DNA of 56,029 nt, from IMG/VR virus record IMGVR_UViG_3300010153_006010, positions 1-56,029 of that record, one strand, 5' to 3'. Shown piece by piece: positions 29,001 to 36,266 of the stretch. The notes under the pieces are model-generated. The model saw only the letters and a program-made list of their open reading frames with translations, ran no database searches and had not been told where the DNA came from. This DNA comes from a virus. Within the stretch, counting starts at the first letter, position 1. Every line of letters begins with the position of its first letter. A program made the position numbers and the translations under genes.

Positions 29001-31970
29001 TGCTATGTCTTGTAGTAAGTCACTGTAATAATCTAGCATAGGCAAATTTTCTAAAAGGCGGGCTAATTGAAGTTCTATATTTGTTAGATCTCTAAGGAAT
29101 CCGCAGAGACTATTAATCTTAGCTATCTTACTATTGACTATTTCATTATATTGGGCTTCTATCTCGGGTGCGGATAGGTTCAAAGTTAAAGGATTTACAA
29201 AACCGTCCTTCTTGCTACAAAAAGCTTCCAAAGGAGAATTAAAGCCAGCGTCACCTAAATCATCTAATGCTCCCTGCATCGCTGCTCCGACAGTTATAAA
29301 AAATAACTTTATATTGTCCGTAGTAAAATTAATCGAGTTATACACGCTGGGAATAATAGTATCAACGACTTTTGTAACCACTTCAGTATCGTCCAAGCCT
29401 CTTGTTCTTCTAAACCATTCCTCACTGTTTAGGTCAACTACTTCTGTTTCTATAATCTCCACTTCATCGTCGCCTGTCACGGTTTCGTTCAAATGAATTA
29501 AGAGATCATAAGAGGCGTCACCAGTTAAAAGTTGCTGGAGTTCTACGGGAGTGGACATTAGGGATACATCTTTAACAAATGCGGATATCTGAGCCAGATT
29601 AACATCTCGACTTAGTTCATTAGAAGTATCCTTAAGACCGACAAGATCAGCAATGCCAACTAAGTCAAGTTCCTCCACATATTCTAGGAGGTTAATAAAG
29701 CCATAATCCTCTTTCCGGAAAGGGTTAGCCAATTCGACTTCTGGGTCGTTGGGACCACACCCCAGCAGCGCCCTAATAAAATCTTTGGCCACGCCGGCAG
29801 CAATAGATTTAACAAAGTTCAGAAGTACAACCTCTATCATTTTTTGATATATTTGAGATTGAGTTGGCATTAGACCGACCATTTCGCACTTCTTAAACTC
29901 AATAGCCGGTAATGTATCAATAGTGGTGCGAGAGAGTGTACTGGAGGGAGGAGGCAAGCCAAGCGGGTCGAGAAATTGATCCTCTAAAAAATCCCCCAAA
30001 ACATCAAGGGAACAATATATTTGTTGATTTACGTAATTTTCTATATCTCTTGTAACCCGTCCGGGATCCTGGACATATCCTGCTCCCTGAGTGAGATACC
30101 TTTTGTTGGTCTCATCTTCCACCACTTCATCACGTAAAAGGATAATTACCTGACGAATTACTGATTGAATTCTTGTTTTGCCCATGGCAGCTTGCCAGAA
30201 CTTTAAGCCATATCCAATGACAGCCGCCTGACCACTATCGCAATCCATGTTTTGTAGTGTTGAATTAAGAGTGTACCACGCAGGGCGGTTAGAATACATA
30301 AATTCAAAATCCCTAGGATTTCCTTGGGTGATGCGCTTATATGTTTCAAATACTTTGTTCTTCTGGGCTCTTTGTTCTCTCTCTAATTCTGCCATCTTGG
30401 CTTGTTTGTTTTTTATTTTTTCCAAATCTGGCTTGGGATACATATACTCTGTCATAAAAGCTAGAGCATTTGGGTAATTCTCTGTGGCTGTTGTTTTGCC
30501 CAGTTCATATATCCTACGCATACTCTCAATTAGAGAAAAGGTGGTGGGAGTTAAAATTGAAAAAGCGTTCAAGACACGAGCATATTCAGTCTCTGGATCA
30601 AGGTAAGTGCGGGTGCCGGTTGCTTGATAATAAAATGATCCGTTAATTACAATATGATCAAGCTTATAATCTTCCGTAAAGAACATTTCTACTCGGTCAC
30701 TATCAAGCAACGCTATTTTATTGTAATTACAAAACAACGTCAACAAACTCATAAAACTTCGTAAATTACCTGTTTCACGAGAGAAATCGATGCCGCCGAT
30801 GAGGTCCCTTATCCCTATATCAAATACCGCATTATCATACCCCTTTAAGACATCCCTAGTAACAGCCAGATAGCGCAGACCATCCTCTACTAAGAACTGT
30901 ATTCTTCTAGAGCTTTTGTTCGCACTACTTATAAGGATTTTTGCTTTGGCCAGAGAGCTTAACTCTGATTCTTCTCTCGATGGCTCTAAGCTTTCCGCAT
31001 CGGGTAAAGAATCTACATCCCCACTGTCAATCTTGACAGCATATATCCACCTTGAGCCAGGTCGGCTCTCAAGTCGATTATATAATGGGTAGCGGCCCGG
31101 TGGCATATATTTCTCAACAAGCTTACCATAATTTTCCTGAGAGTATTTTCCCGAGGCTAACAGTATTTGTTCTAAAGCTGTTTGGACTATGCCGGTATAT
31201 AAACTCTTTCCAGATTCGGGGAGTTCAAGCCATCGTGGTTCGCCCGATCCGGATATGGATTCCATACGCATCGTGTTAAACTCATAATCTCCCATATAAT
31301 CTATATCGGCTTCATCTGTCCTATTTGTATAATAATATTTTAAATCTATACTATTGTAATATACATTCTCGGACGCACCGGGAAAACAGTTTTCTCTCCA
31401 ATCATATAAATCAACGTTGGCATCTGAAATAATATAGGTACTGACCTGAGGAGTTAAAGGTATGTTATTGAGACTTACGTCAGAACTATATTGGTGCTTA
31501 GGTAAAGAAAGGGCTAGCCTTAATTTATTTTTATAAGCCTGAGAATGTGCTGGGGGTATGGCAATTAAATTAGCTACATCCTGGTTTTCCTCAAATTCGG
31601 GAAGGTAAGACACCTCTGATGTTTTAGAAGAATACTTCCCCAACTGTCCGTCGGCTTGGAGCGCAGCGGCAATTAGGCGTAGCTGGTTTATTTGTTCATC
31701 GTGACTTATTTCAACTGCCTTATCATCACTTATTGTGCCGTTTTGTGGGTAAAGAGCAAAATAAGCCTCAATGTCCTCTCGTTGGATAATAGCATTTTCG
31801 ATATTATCGCTAGGTGACACATTTAGTGCCTCTCCAATTTCAGGGTATTGGAAAAAATATAAATATTTTTCATGTATAGCATCTATAACAAACCTATTTC
31901 TGCGAGCATCGTAATCATACCCCGCAGCATAAGGGTTTACTATTTGTTTTTGGCGAGGGGTGATGGACAT
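26058..31970 (-). CDS. Giant virion protein, 1970 residues, between spike and gp25
   Basis: I cannot assign this 1970-residue protein to a family. The N-terminal ~500 residues are mixed and Tyr/Arg-rich. The middle (about 700-1050) is helical and acidic, with a hydrophobic helix pair (LENLPMLDYYSDLLQDIADL). The C-terminal third is again mixed, ending in a charged helix (HIREEKRILEILIKNDE). No signal, convincing membrane segment or enzyme motif is seen. It occupies the slot between the spike gene and gp25, where T4-like phages normally have no gene of this size. Two possibilities remain: a baseplate hub or wedge scaffold, or a central-tail component packaged with the needle. It is not laid out like a classical tape-measure coiled coil. 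Confidence 0.68.
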   Translation of the reverse strand: MSITPRQKQIVNPYAAGYDYDARRNRFVIDAIHEKYLYFFQYPEIGEALNVSPSDNIENAIIQREDIEAYFALYPQNGTISDDKAVEISHDEQINQLRLIAAALQADGQLGKYSSKTSEVSYLPEFEENQDVANLIAIPPAHSQAYKNKLRLALSLPKHQYSSDVSLNNIPLTPQVSTYIISDANVDLYDWRENCFPGASENVYYNSIDLKYYYTNRTDEADIDYMGDYEFNTMRMESISGSGEPRWLELPESGKSLYTGIVQTALEQILLASGKYSQENYGKLVEKYMPPGRYPLYNRLESRPGSRWIYAVKIDSGDVDSLPDAESLEPSREESELSSLAKAKILISSANKSSRRIQFLVEDGLRYLAVTRDVLKGYDNAVFDIGIRDLIGGIDFSRETGNLRSFMSLLTLFCNYNKIALLDSDRVEMFFTEDYKLDHIVINGSFYYQATGTRTYLDPETEYARVLNAFSILTPTTFSLIESMRRIYELGKTTATENYPNALAFMTEYMYPKPDLEKIKNKQAKMAELEREQRAQKNKVFETYKRITQGNPRDFEFMYSNRPAWYTLNSTLQNMDCDSGQAAVIGYGLKFWQAAMGKTRIQSVIRQVIILLRDEVVEDETNKRYLTQGAGYVQDPGRVTRDIENYVNQQIYCSLDVLGDFLEDQFLDPLGLPPPSSTLSRTTIDTLPAIEFKKCEMVGLMPTQSQIYQKMIEVVLLNFVKSIAAGVAKDFIRALLGCGPNDPEVELANPFRKEDYGFINLLEYVEELDLVGIADLVGLKDTSNELSRDVNLAQISAFVKDVSLMSTPVELQQLLTGDASYDLLIHLNETVTGDDEVEIIETEVVDLNSEEWFRRTRGLDDTEVVTKVVDTIIPSVYNSINFTTDNIKLFFITVGAAMQGALDDLGDAGFNSPLEAFCSKKDGFVNPLTLNLSAPEIEAQYNEIVNSKIAKINSLCGFLRDLTNIELQLARLLENLPMLDYYSDLLQDIADLSNAFAAWVAKKFLALFGQEQTTVQGTEYNLYNSKMGTELFYQIFWGLREVLINQLYFSGFARGTQYFITPSSFSGERIGYSVTTAGEDDWFQNPDSWNVQGNFGARKNAYTQDYVYKYIWSDSRTGTYVSPPRLDLPQYRHPEVVHVDSRDAAYYSIPNSPPPLRKDLAFYLTPINLGEIAYGSKRVTEAESGVLRSISQKTFDYLQKVETHSPYTGFTGATYLRCANASGGDIRTFYANRPYTFPMLSYYQPEAGLYHEVSSSLPPSQRGNYEAIDYRIYNGTTYSSGNFDHYIRTVPIPGDDPRSQKNILEVGGVLMPPMYTSAYIHLYQGLSIGVLPQQFGGPPGEWQLGVPIGERRKDVQVIQNYTTRIDSLINNSVINEIGTRRMPRYISSLNRPALQISDDICITPEERHRAEVALKKIQTKMGTFFLNIMPMAQAYPNWRSVGTVETITDYLHRELLEDLESKDLLGPFSTLIPDLKKVYPHDDTDPDFINNPLILSRHTAKHNLKSIVRCVYVGMLNNIATYSEYNQVNLSVFDPNGSGLGKYKSLLATMYDRFRRSPSTYLSQIQKDRQNGLGEFNGLITQLVTGRGRDSLKVTDLGLMVGTYYFPIAFQIASYMMYMDKGIRFAERYSDIAYRLVLEEAAIDDSVLSAVKGQAVTKFLSRYSGFPVVVDNHLQMHPSLIQIDSAYNITYERDQFDTVALSITYYNQEEAEKRIQNLQNLLDNRAQRVDWRQSMGLLSYADQIPFFERDESGKYSYPTYLGAIMTHALKAYVDRYTNETRELDFWGFTNKLHWIADDGRSAVRFTVDDFKNIVNNDNFTLDRLFRLAADLTATDPGHPHGRLTRVANNGNFNFNHIIDGHREIGRNQDGPPVPLSYLPRDHEEYDSQPRPAWHRFFEDYVNFHRGRTPEDWIWPELIEEGYEEFTDGLTLTPAGLWLGSWIFESGVRPDLVPHIREEKRILEILIKNDE

Positions 31971-31977
31971 AGAATAC

Positions 31978-32889
31978 CTAGTTTACGTGGTTATATTTAC
32001 TACGAAAATTATATTTAGCAAAGGGATTCGCAGAACTATAATTCATTTTATGAAAGGCAAAATTTTTCTGCTGACAGGATAGATTCATAATTTGTATGGG
32101 GAGTTGGAGCAATAAAAACTGGAGTTTGGCGGCAGCGAGACCACTAGGGTCAACATTAGCAGCAATTTGAGTCGTCTGAAGCTCTAAGGCAAAGGCAGCA
32201 GAATTATGTGTGTCTTTGATGAGTTCCAACAAATTATCTAAAATGTGAGCCAAATCGTCACCCTTTACCATGGGTTGTAATCCGGCATCATCATTTCCGG
32301 CTATAATGTCAACCCCCTGTATATTATCCCCAATATTAAGACCGGAAGCTCCGCTTCGGGTATCTGAACTTGTTACTATTTTTATACCTTCTCTTCCTAT
32401 AAGTCTCACGGAATCTGCCTTAATGGCAATAGCGGAGCGCCCTTTGAGGTGACCCACATTGCCTTTGGCGAGGTGAAAATATTCTTTGGAATCAATATCA
32501 GTAGCGTGCTGCGAAATATAAATTTTCGCTGAATCAAGGTGCGGGCTCGGGTTCATCACCACTCGCTCGCCACGTTGATTTACCTCCGCAGCAGTCATTC
32601 CACCAAGGCCCGCAATAATTTGGATACAACCCACATTCATAACAGGTTTAGCGCCTTCACCGGAGGTCTCGGATCGGGGGCGATCTCGACCCATAATAAT
32701 ATATGTATTTTCCTTGCCTCGAACTATAGTCTCGGCAGGTCTGTCATTGAATGTAGGGTTAGGAGTTAAAGACTGCCTCTGGTTAATACCATCCTTCTCA
32801 ACAGCAACGACTGCCTTTGGACCGGCTTCTTTAAGCTTCTTTTTTTCGGGTCCCACCAGCATATTGGGATTGGTTTTGGGTTTTGCCAT
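31978..32889 (-). CDS. Central spike / needle-tip protein (beta-helix-like)
   Basis: A 303-residue protein with the look of a contractile-tail spike. A run of alternating strand residues around 110-180 (AKIYISQHATDI, AIAIKADSVRLI, REGIKIVTSS) has the spacing of the triple-stranded beta-helix of gp5 or VgrG tips. A short Gly-rich stretch (IIAGLGGMT) precedes it and a helical segment (LAHILDNLLELIKDTHN) follows. T4 gp5 carries OB-fold, lysozyme and spike in one chain. Here the spike is a separate gene immediately downstream of a protein that seems to hold the OB-fold and a peptidase. ATG has an AGAGG site upstream. It probably forms the membrane-piercing tip; metal-binding or PAAR-like features are not visible. 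Confidence 0.72.
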   Translation of the reverse strand: MAKPKTNPNMLVGPEKKKLKEAGPKAVVAVEKDGINQRQSLTPNPTFNDRPAETIVRGKENTYIIMGRDRPRSETSGEGAKPVMNVGCIQIIAGLGGMTAAEVNQRGERVVMNPSPHLDSAKIYISQHATDIDSKEYFHLAKGNVGHLKGRSAIAIKADSVRLIGREGIKIVTSSDTRSGASGLNIGDNIQGVDIIAGNDDAGLQPMVKGDDLAHILDNLLELIKDTHNSAAFALELQTTQIAANVDPSGLAAAKLQFLLLQLPIQIMNLSCQQKNFAFHKMNYSSANPFAKYNFRSKYNHVN

Positions 32890-32914
32890 TAATGTCTACC
32901 TCTCTCTACAAATA

Positions 32915-34213
32915 TTACCATTTTCTTCCACGCCTGGGCAAGCCTTTCTTTTGTCTCTCATTCTTTTTATTCTTTTTGGCGGCGGTGGTATCTGTGAAAA
33001 AAGCTCTTCTAAAGAAATCTGTTTCAGGGTCCTTGCTTACCTGTCTTTTGCTGCCTTTTTGCAGCATTTGATTAACCGTCTTAATGCCTGTAGGATCTAC
33101 AAGGTATTCAAAATGTAAATGAGAGCCGTCTCCTGGTCCTTTGGTTTTTACACCGCTGTTACCGCCCGTGGCTATAGTCTGAGATCTCGTGACCTGTTGT
33201 CCCACTGATACTAATATCCCTGTTTTGCTGTTTGTCCCCAAATGAGCAAACAAGGTATAAAATACCACCGGGTCAGCGTCTGCCTGTATAGAATATTGAG
33301 TGTGCTTAATAACTACAACATTTCCATATCCGGACAGGGGCCGAGCGACCACAACCTTCCCAGCCAGCGGAGCCAAGATAGCATCGTCGATAGAACACTC
33401 ATAGTCTGTCCCCAAGTGAGGTCGAGGGCGCTTATAATGTGCTAAATTGCGTATTTTTCCCCATTGAGAATTAACTTTATAGGGAGCATCAACAGGATAT
33501 CTTGGAAATACAATATCTTTCTTATTTGCGGCAGCATTTGCTTTAACATCTTCCATATTAAAATCTTTCATATTTCCAACTATCAAACATGGATCACCGA
33601 GCATGGATTTTGTGTCGGAGTCTTTACCCTGAGAGGGCAGAGGGGGTAAAGTTACATTAGTACACCTTCTTCCCGGAATATAATCGCCTATATTATTCAT
33701 GTGACCTGATTTACCCAAGATAACTGCCGTGTCTAGATAACTGGAATATTGCCCCTCGACGTCTTTCATTTGTATATCTACAATATCCCCCACCTTAAGG
33801 GGTGAGGCGGTTTCGCCGACTGGTATATTGTGTTTAGCCAACGGATGGAGGCTTATTTTTTCGTGATCTGCCGAAGATTTAGGCTCCGGGATCCAATAAT
33901 GACGGCGGTCGCTGAGAACCCTAAACCTTACAAGTTGAGATTTATTTTCTGTATCCTGTCCCTCGGCAATAATATATAGTGGCTCAAACCCTTCTTCAAT
34001 TTTGAGAATTTGACCCAGTACAATGTTCTTATCCTTTGAAGTATTAGCAGTATGATGAAGGCGGATCATATTTTTCAAAGTGCCCATAGGGGTAGAGCGT
34101 TCTAAATCCCACGCCGGGGTCGAGGTGCTCTGATTGAATGCTTCGTCTTCTAGAAATCTTTTAGCTTTTTCTCCACTAAGTAAGTCGGAGGTAACTTTGG
34201 GCGTACTCGTCAC
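32915..34213 (-). CDS. Tail needle protein with OB-like region and M23 endopeptidase
   Basis: I start this 432-residue protein at GTG 34213 because AAGGAGG lies six bases upstream. The longer frame would overlap the previous gene by 98 bases. Residues about 60-170 are beta-rich (IVLGQILKIEEGFEPLYII, VRFRVLSDRRHYW, VGDIVDIQM) and resemble the gp5 OB-fold that joins needle to hub. The C-terminal part is a complete M23/LytM zinc endopeptidase: RPHLGTDYE (His266, Asp270), AHLG (His324) and GSHLHFEY (His365, His367). M23 enzymes cut peptidoglycan peptide cross-links. In T4 the corresponding protein carries a glycosidase, so this phage appears to open the wall with a peptidase instead. The product probably acts in the periplasm at injection. 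Confidence 0.82.
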   Translation of the reverse strand: MTSTPKVTSDLLSGEKAKRFLEDEAFNQSTSTPAWDLERSTPMGTLKNMIRLHHTANTSKDKNIVLGQILKIEEGFEPLYIIAEGQDTENKSQLVRFRVLSDRRHYWIPEPKSSADHEKISLHPLAKHNIPVGETASPLKVGDIVDIQMKDVEGQYSSYLDTAVILGKSGHMNNIGDYIPGRRCTNVTLPPLPSQGKDSDTKSMLGDPCLIVGNMKDFNMEDVKANAAANKKDIVFPRYPVDAPYKVNSQWGKIRNLAHYKRPRPHLGTDYECSIDDAILAPLAGKVVVARPLSGYGNVVVIKHTQYSIQADADPVVFYTLFAHLGTNSKTGILVSVGQQVTRSQTIATGGNSGVKTKGPGDGSHLHFEYLVDPTGIKTVNQMLQKGSKRQVSKDPETDFFRRAFFTDTTAAKKNKKNERQKKGLPRRGRKW

Positions 34214-34214
34214 T

Positions 34215-34505
34215 TTATTCCTCCTTGATGATATCAAATAATTGTTTTTTATCATCCTCCGATAACCCGGCGTGATGGCTTGCTTGGTCTTTTTTGTAGA
34301 CCAAGGTGGCAAGCTTAACTAATTGTTCGTTGCTTCTTTGTAGGGTTTCGACAAACTTAGCTGCCGTCGGTCCAGAGTCCGAGTATCGGTCTTTTGAAAC
34401 GCTCATATACTCCTTTAAGTTATCTAAGAGTATTTCTGTTTCTTGTCTGTCCTTGTTTATATTATCAAGGGCTTGTTCTATTAGAGAATTAAGATCTTTT
34501 TTCAT
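34215..34505 (-). CDS. Small coiled-coil protein next to the late sigma gene
   Basis: A 96-residue, mostly helical, charged protein (DNINKDRQETEILLDNLKEY, then VETLQRSNEQLVKLATLV). It ends with a short acidic helix (LSEDDKKQLFDIIKEE). I do not recognise it with certainty. Small proteins of similar size and helical pattern occur near the late genes of T4-like marine phages, and a packaging or small-terminase-like role could be imagined, but nothing here proves it. It lies between the sigma factor gene (15-base gap) and the needle peptidase, whose ribosome site overlaps its last codons. That coupling suggests co-expression with late genes. Confidence 0.65.
   Translation of the reverse strand: MKKDLNSLIEQALDNINKDRQETEILLDNLKEYMSVSKDRYSDSGPTAAKFVETLQRSNEQLVKLATLVYKKDQASHHAGLSEDDKKQLFDIIKEE
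34220..34226 (-). promoter_or_regulatory. Strong Shine-Dalgarno site fixing a GTG start
   Basis: The minus strand reads AAGGAGG here, six bases before GTG at 34213, a near-perfect ribosome site. It lies across the stop codon region of the 96-residue gene and decides the start of the needle peptidase gene. Confidence 0.85.
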
Positions 34506-34520
34506 ATCATAAATAGGATG

Positions 34521-35243
34521 CTAGCTAATTTCTCCCTCGTTCCATTTTTTCTTGAACGTCCTATATCTTTCACGCATCTTGTTTAAGGCACTAACAATCT
34601 GTTTTGTATTGAGACCCGTTATTTCTCTCATATACAGATAGACAGCTTTTTTGTTAAAAATCTCTATCTGGTCTATATTTTCCATAAGGGTTAAAACAGC
34701 ATCTAAAACCTTTTGTTCGTTGGCTTTTAGTTTGAGTTTTTGCCAACTATTGATCTCGGTTAAAAGGGAATTCCAAAATTCTCGCTCCTCAATCTCACTC
34801 ATCAGATCACCATTTGAGCTAGATGAAACGGCCTCTACTTCCCGGACCATTTCATCATAGTTGACTTCTCGGCGGTTTTTCTTTGTTTGTTTTTTGGCCT
34901 TATGAGTAAACCAATTTTTTGTTACCACGGAAAAGTAAGAAAATGCCTTTTTACCCTGAGAGGGGTCAAACTTTCCTAATATAGTAGTAAGCCATATCTT
35001 ACAGTCATCCTTATGATACTCAATATTTTCAAGCGATGTAAATTTATATGTATAAACTATCTTATTTACAAGCTCATCGAAGGCGGGCTGAATGTGTTCT
35101 ATATAAAGCTGAGACCTTTCAGATAACATTTCTGTTTTACAGTAATCTACTATGGCTTTTTCAGTGACCTCGGTAAAATAATAGTTATTCTTTTTCTTTT
35201 TCTTCGCTCTAGGCATCGGGGTTCTCAACAGTGAGTTGTTCAT
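34521..35243 (-). CDS. gp55: Late sigma factor, T4 gp55-like
   Basis: A 240-residue protein with a lysine-rich N-terminus (PRAKKKKKNN) and a sigma region 2-like core at about residues 60-120: DDCKIWLTTILGKFDPSQGK, then AFSYFSVVTKNWFTHKAKKQ. The pattern of an aromatic-rich helix ending in a basic stretch is that of the minimal phage late sigma factor gp55. That protein replaces sigma70 on host RNA polymerase and reads late promoters with the sliding clamp. T4 gp55 is 185 residues, so this one is longer. A hydrophilic C-terminal helix (MRERYRTFKKKWNE) follows. Two starts are possible: ATG 35243 (used here) or ATG 35216, which overlaps the previous gene by only 8 bases. It probably drives the tail module. 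Confidence 0.7.
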   Translation of the reverse strand: MNNSLLRTPMPRAKKKKKNNYYFTEVTEKAIVDYCKTEMLSERSQLYIEHIQPAFDELVNKIVYTYKFTSLENIEYHKDDCKIWLTTILGKFDPSQGKKAFSYFSVVTKNWFTHKAKKQTKKNRREVNYDEMVREVEAVSSSSNGDLMSEIEEREFWNSLLTEINSWQKLKLKANEQKVLDAVLTLMENIDQIEIFNKKAVYLYMREITGLNTKQIVSALNKMRERYRTFKKKWNEGEIS

Positions 35244-35508
35244 TGACCTCTAAAAACTTTTGTACTTCGTCTGCCATTTCGGAGGTGTGGCTTAAGAGTT
35301 TTTCAAGGGTAGCATCCCCATAAAATGTATCCCTATTATATACCTCGGTGAGATGAGTCTCATAAGATGCCATTGAAGTTAGCATCGACCTTGTTTCGTC
35401 GTTTGTCATCTCAAGGTAGTTTAGGAGGTTTCTGGTATACCAAACAAATATAAAGTTAATTACAAGGGAGGAAATCAGTCCGGCGGATAATATCAATTCT
35501 AAAATCAT
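35209..35508 (-). CDS. Small membrane-anchored protein
   Basis: A 99-residue protein with one N-terminal hydrophobic helix (residues about 2-25: LELILSAGLISSLVINFIFVW) followed by a positively charged residue and an acidic, helical tail. This is the topology of a signal-anchor protein with a cytoplasmic or periplasmic coiled tail. The family is not recognised; holin-like and host-takeover membrane proteins of phages often look like this, but there is no specific evidence for either. It overlaps its upstream neighbour as ATGA and its downstream neighbour (sigma) by 35 bases, so it is clearly within the same translated cluster. Confidence 0.65.
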   Translation of the reverse strand: MILELILSAGLISSLVINFIFVWYTRNLLNYLEMTNDETRSMLTSMASYETHLTEVYNRDTFYGDATLEKLLSHTSEMADEVQKFLEVNEQLTVENPDA

Positions 35509-35768
35509 TTTTTCTTGTAAACCCTTTGCTGTTGCTTCTCTTTAAAAGTTTTAATTTCTTCTCGGCCTTCGCTAATAGCCTTTTCCACCTCATTTCCTGG
35601 TGGCTCTTTGATATTATAACATTTTTTGGCTAATTGTAAAACATTAGACAAGTTTTTCTTGATATTTACTGACATGCATTTTATGCATTTAATATCTTTA
35701 GCCCCGTAAGAGTGGCGAATATCCATATACTCTTTACAATCTAGACAATTGTAAGCATATAAGGGCAT
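35505..35768 (-). CDS. FmdB-type zinc-ribbon protein
   Basis: An 87-residue protein beginning MPLYAYNCLDCKEY, with two CxxC pairs (Cys8/11 and Cys28/31) separated by 16 residues: the CxxC...CxxC zinc ribbon of the FmdB family. After the ribbon comes a short helix and a basic tail (KEKQQQRVYKKK). Members bind one zinc ion and are thought to act as small regulators or adaptors, often of unknown target. Its start codon shares a base with the stop of the 54-residue gene (TAATG), so translation is coupled. Being next to the late sigma gene, a role in transcription is a reasonable guess but is not shown. Confidence 0.75.
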   Translation of the reverse strand: MPLYAYNCLDCKEYMDIRHSYGAKDIKCIKCMSVNIKKNLSNVLQLAKKCYNIKEPPGNEVEKAISEGREEIKTFKEKQQQRVYKKK

Positions 35769-35932
35769 TATTCAGTGTCAAACTTAAAAGAAGGGGGGTT
35801 AAGTACGACAATCTCGTCGCCCTGTACCTCAAGGTCCCACTCTGATAAAAGTTCTGTTATGTCTGCCTGTTCTGACAGGCATTTTTGCAAAGTGAGCAAC
35901 AAAGCGCCCACTGCTTGATTTGAAAATTTCAT
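35768..35932 (-). CDS. Small 54-residue conserved-looking protein
   Basis: A short gene with a strong AAAGGAG site six bases before its ATG and a TAATG junction to the zinc-ribbon gene. The 54-residue product starts MKFSNQAVGALLLTLQKCL, continues with an acidic helix (SEQADITELLSEW) and ends with a hydrophobic-proline stretch (VVLNPPSFKFD). I believe a short protein of this form recurs in T4-like marine phages near transcription genes. A relationship to the late co-activator gp33 is possible but unproven, because it lacks a recognisable clamp-binding tail. The strong ribosome site and tight packing are the evidence for it being real. Confidence 0.7.
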   Translation of the reverse strand: MKFSNQAVGALLLTLQKCLSEQADITELLSEWDLEVQGDEIVVLNPPSFKFDTE

Positions 35933-35933
35933 T

Positions 35934-36266
35934 TTATTCTCCTTTGTTTTCCTCTAGAAAAAAGAACTCTCTAGAATTAATAGCTTTGTCACAGATAAAG
36001 AGGTCATAATATGGCTTACCTAAAGATATTCCGTGGTTTAAAACTCCCCATTTTTTTAATTGTTGTTTCGTTAATTCTTCCCAGTCCAGCCCAGTCTTAG
36101 AGCCCCTAGCTGTCCAATATATTATAGTATGACCACTCTCATATAAGGAGTTCATTTTAGAGATATTTTCTAAAATAGGTACAGACCTAGAATAATCTGG
36201 GGAAGTGGAAGGGCCAACACTAGCTTGAGTACATATTGTCTCATCTATATCAACATAAATAATCAT
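35934..36266 (-). CDS. HAD-superfamily hydrolase, capsule-type phosphatase
   Basis: A compact 110-residue HAD-fold protein. Motif I is VDIDETIC (Asp6, Asp8), motif II is IIYWTARGS (Thr52), motif III a lysine in LGKPYYD, and motif IV an aspartate in FICDKAI. All four catalytic elements are present, so it should be an active Mg-dependent phosphatase. Short HAD proteins of this type occur in capsule and lipopolysaccharide clusters, where they remove phosphate from sugar intermediates. It is the last gene of the carbohydrate island and overlaps its neighbour as ATGA. The substrate is unknown; a sugar phosphate used by the island is the natural guess. Confidence 0.8.
   Translation of the reverse strand: MIIYVDIDETICTQASVGPSTSPDYSRSVPILENISKMNSLYESGHTIIYWTARGSKTGLDWEELTKQQLKKWGVLNHGISLGKPYYDLFICDKAINSREFFFLEENKGE
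35939..35945 (-). promoter_or_regulatory. Shine-Dalgarno site for the 54-residue gene
   Basis: AAAGGAG on the minus strand, six bases before the ATG at 35932. It sits inside the last codons of the HAD gene (coding for Lys-Gly-Glu) and shows that the short downstream frame is translated. Confidence 0.75.

Noticed and set aside
26058-31970. The 1970-residue protein as a tape-measure protein.
   Set aside because: It lacks the long continuous helical repeat structure expected, and it lies among baseplate genes, not between tail tube and hub genes.
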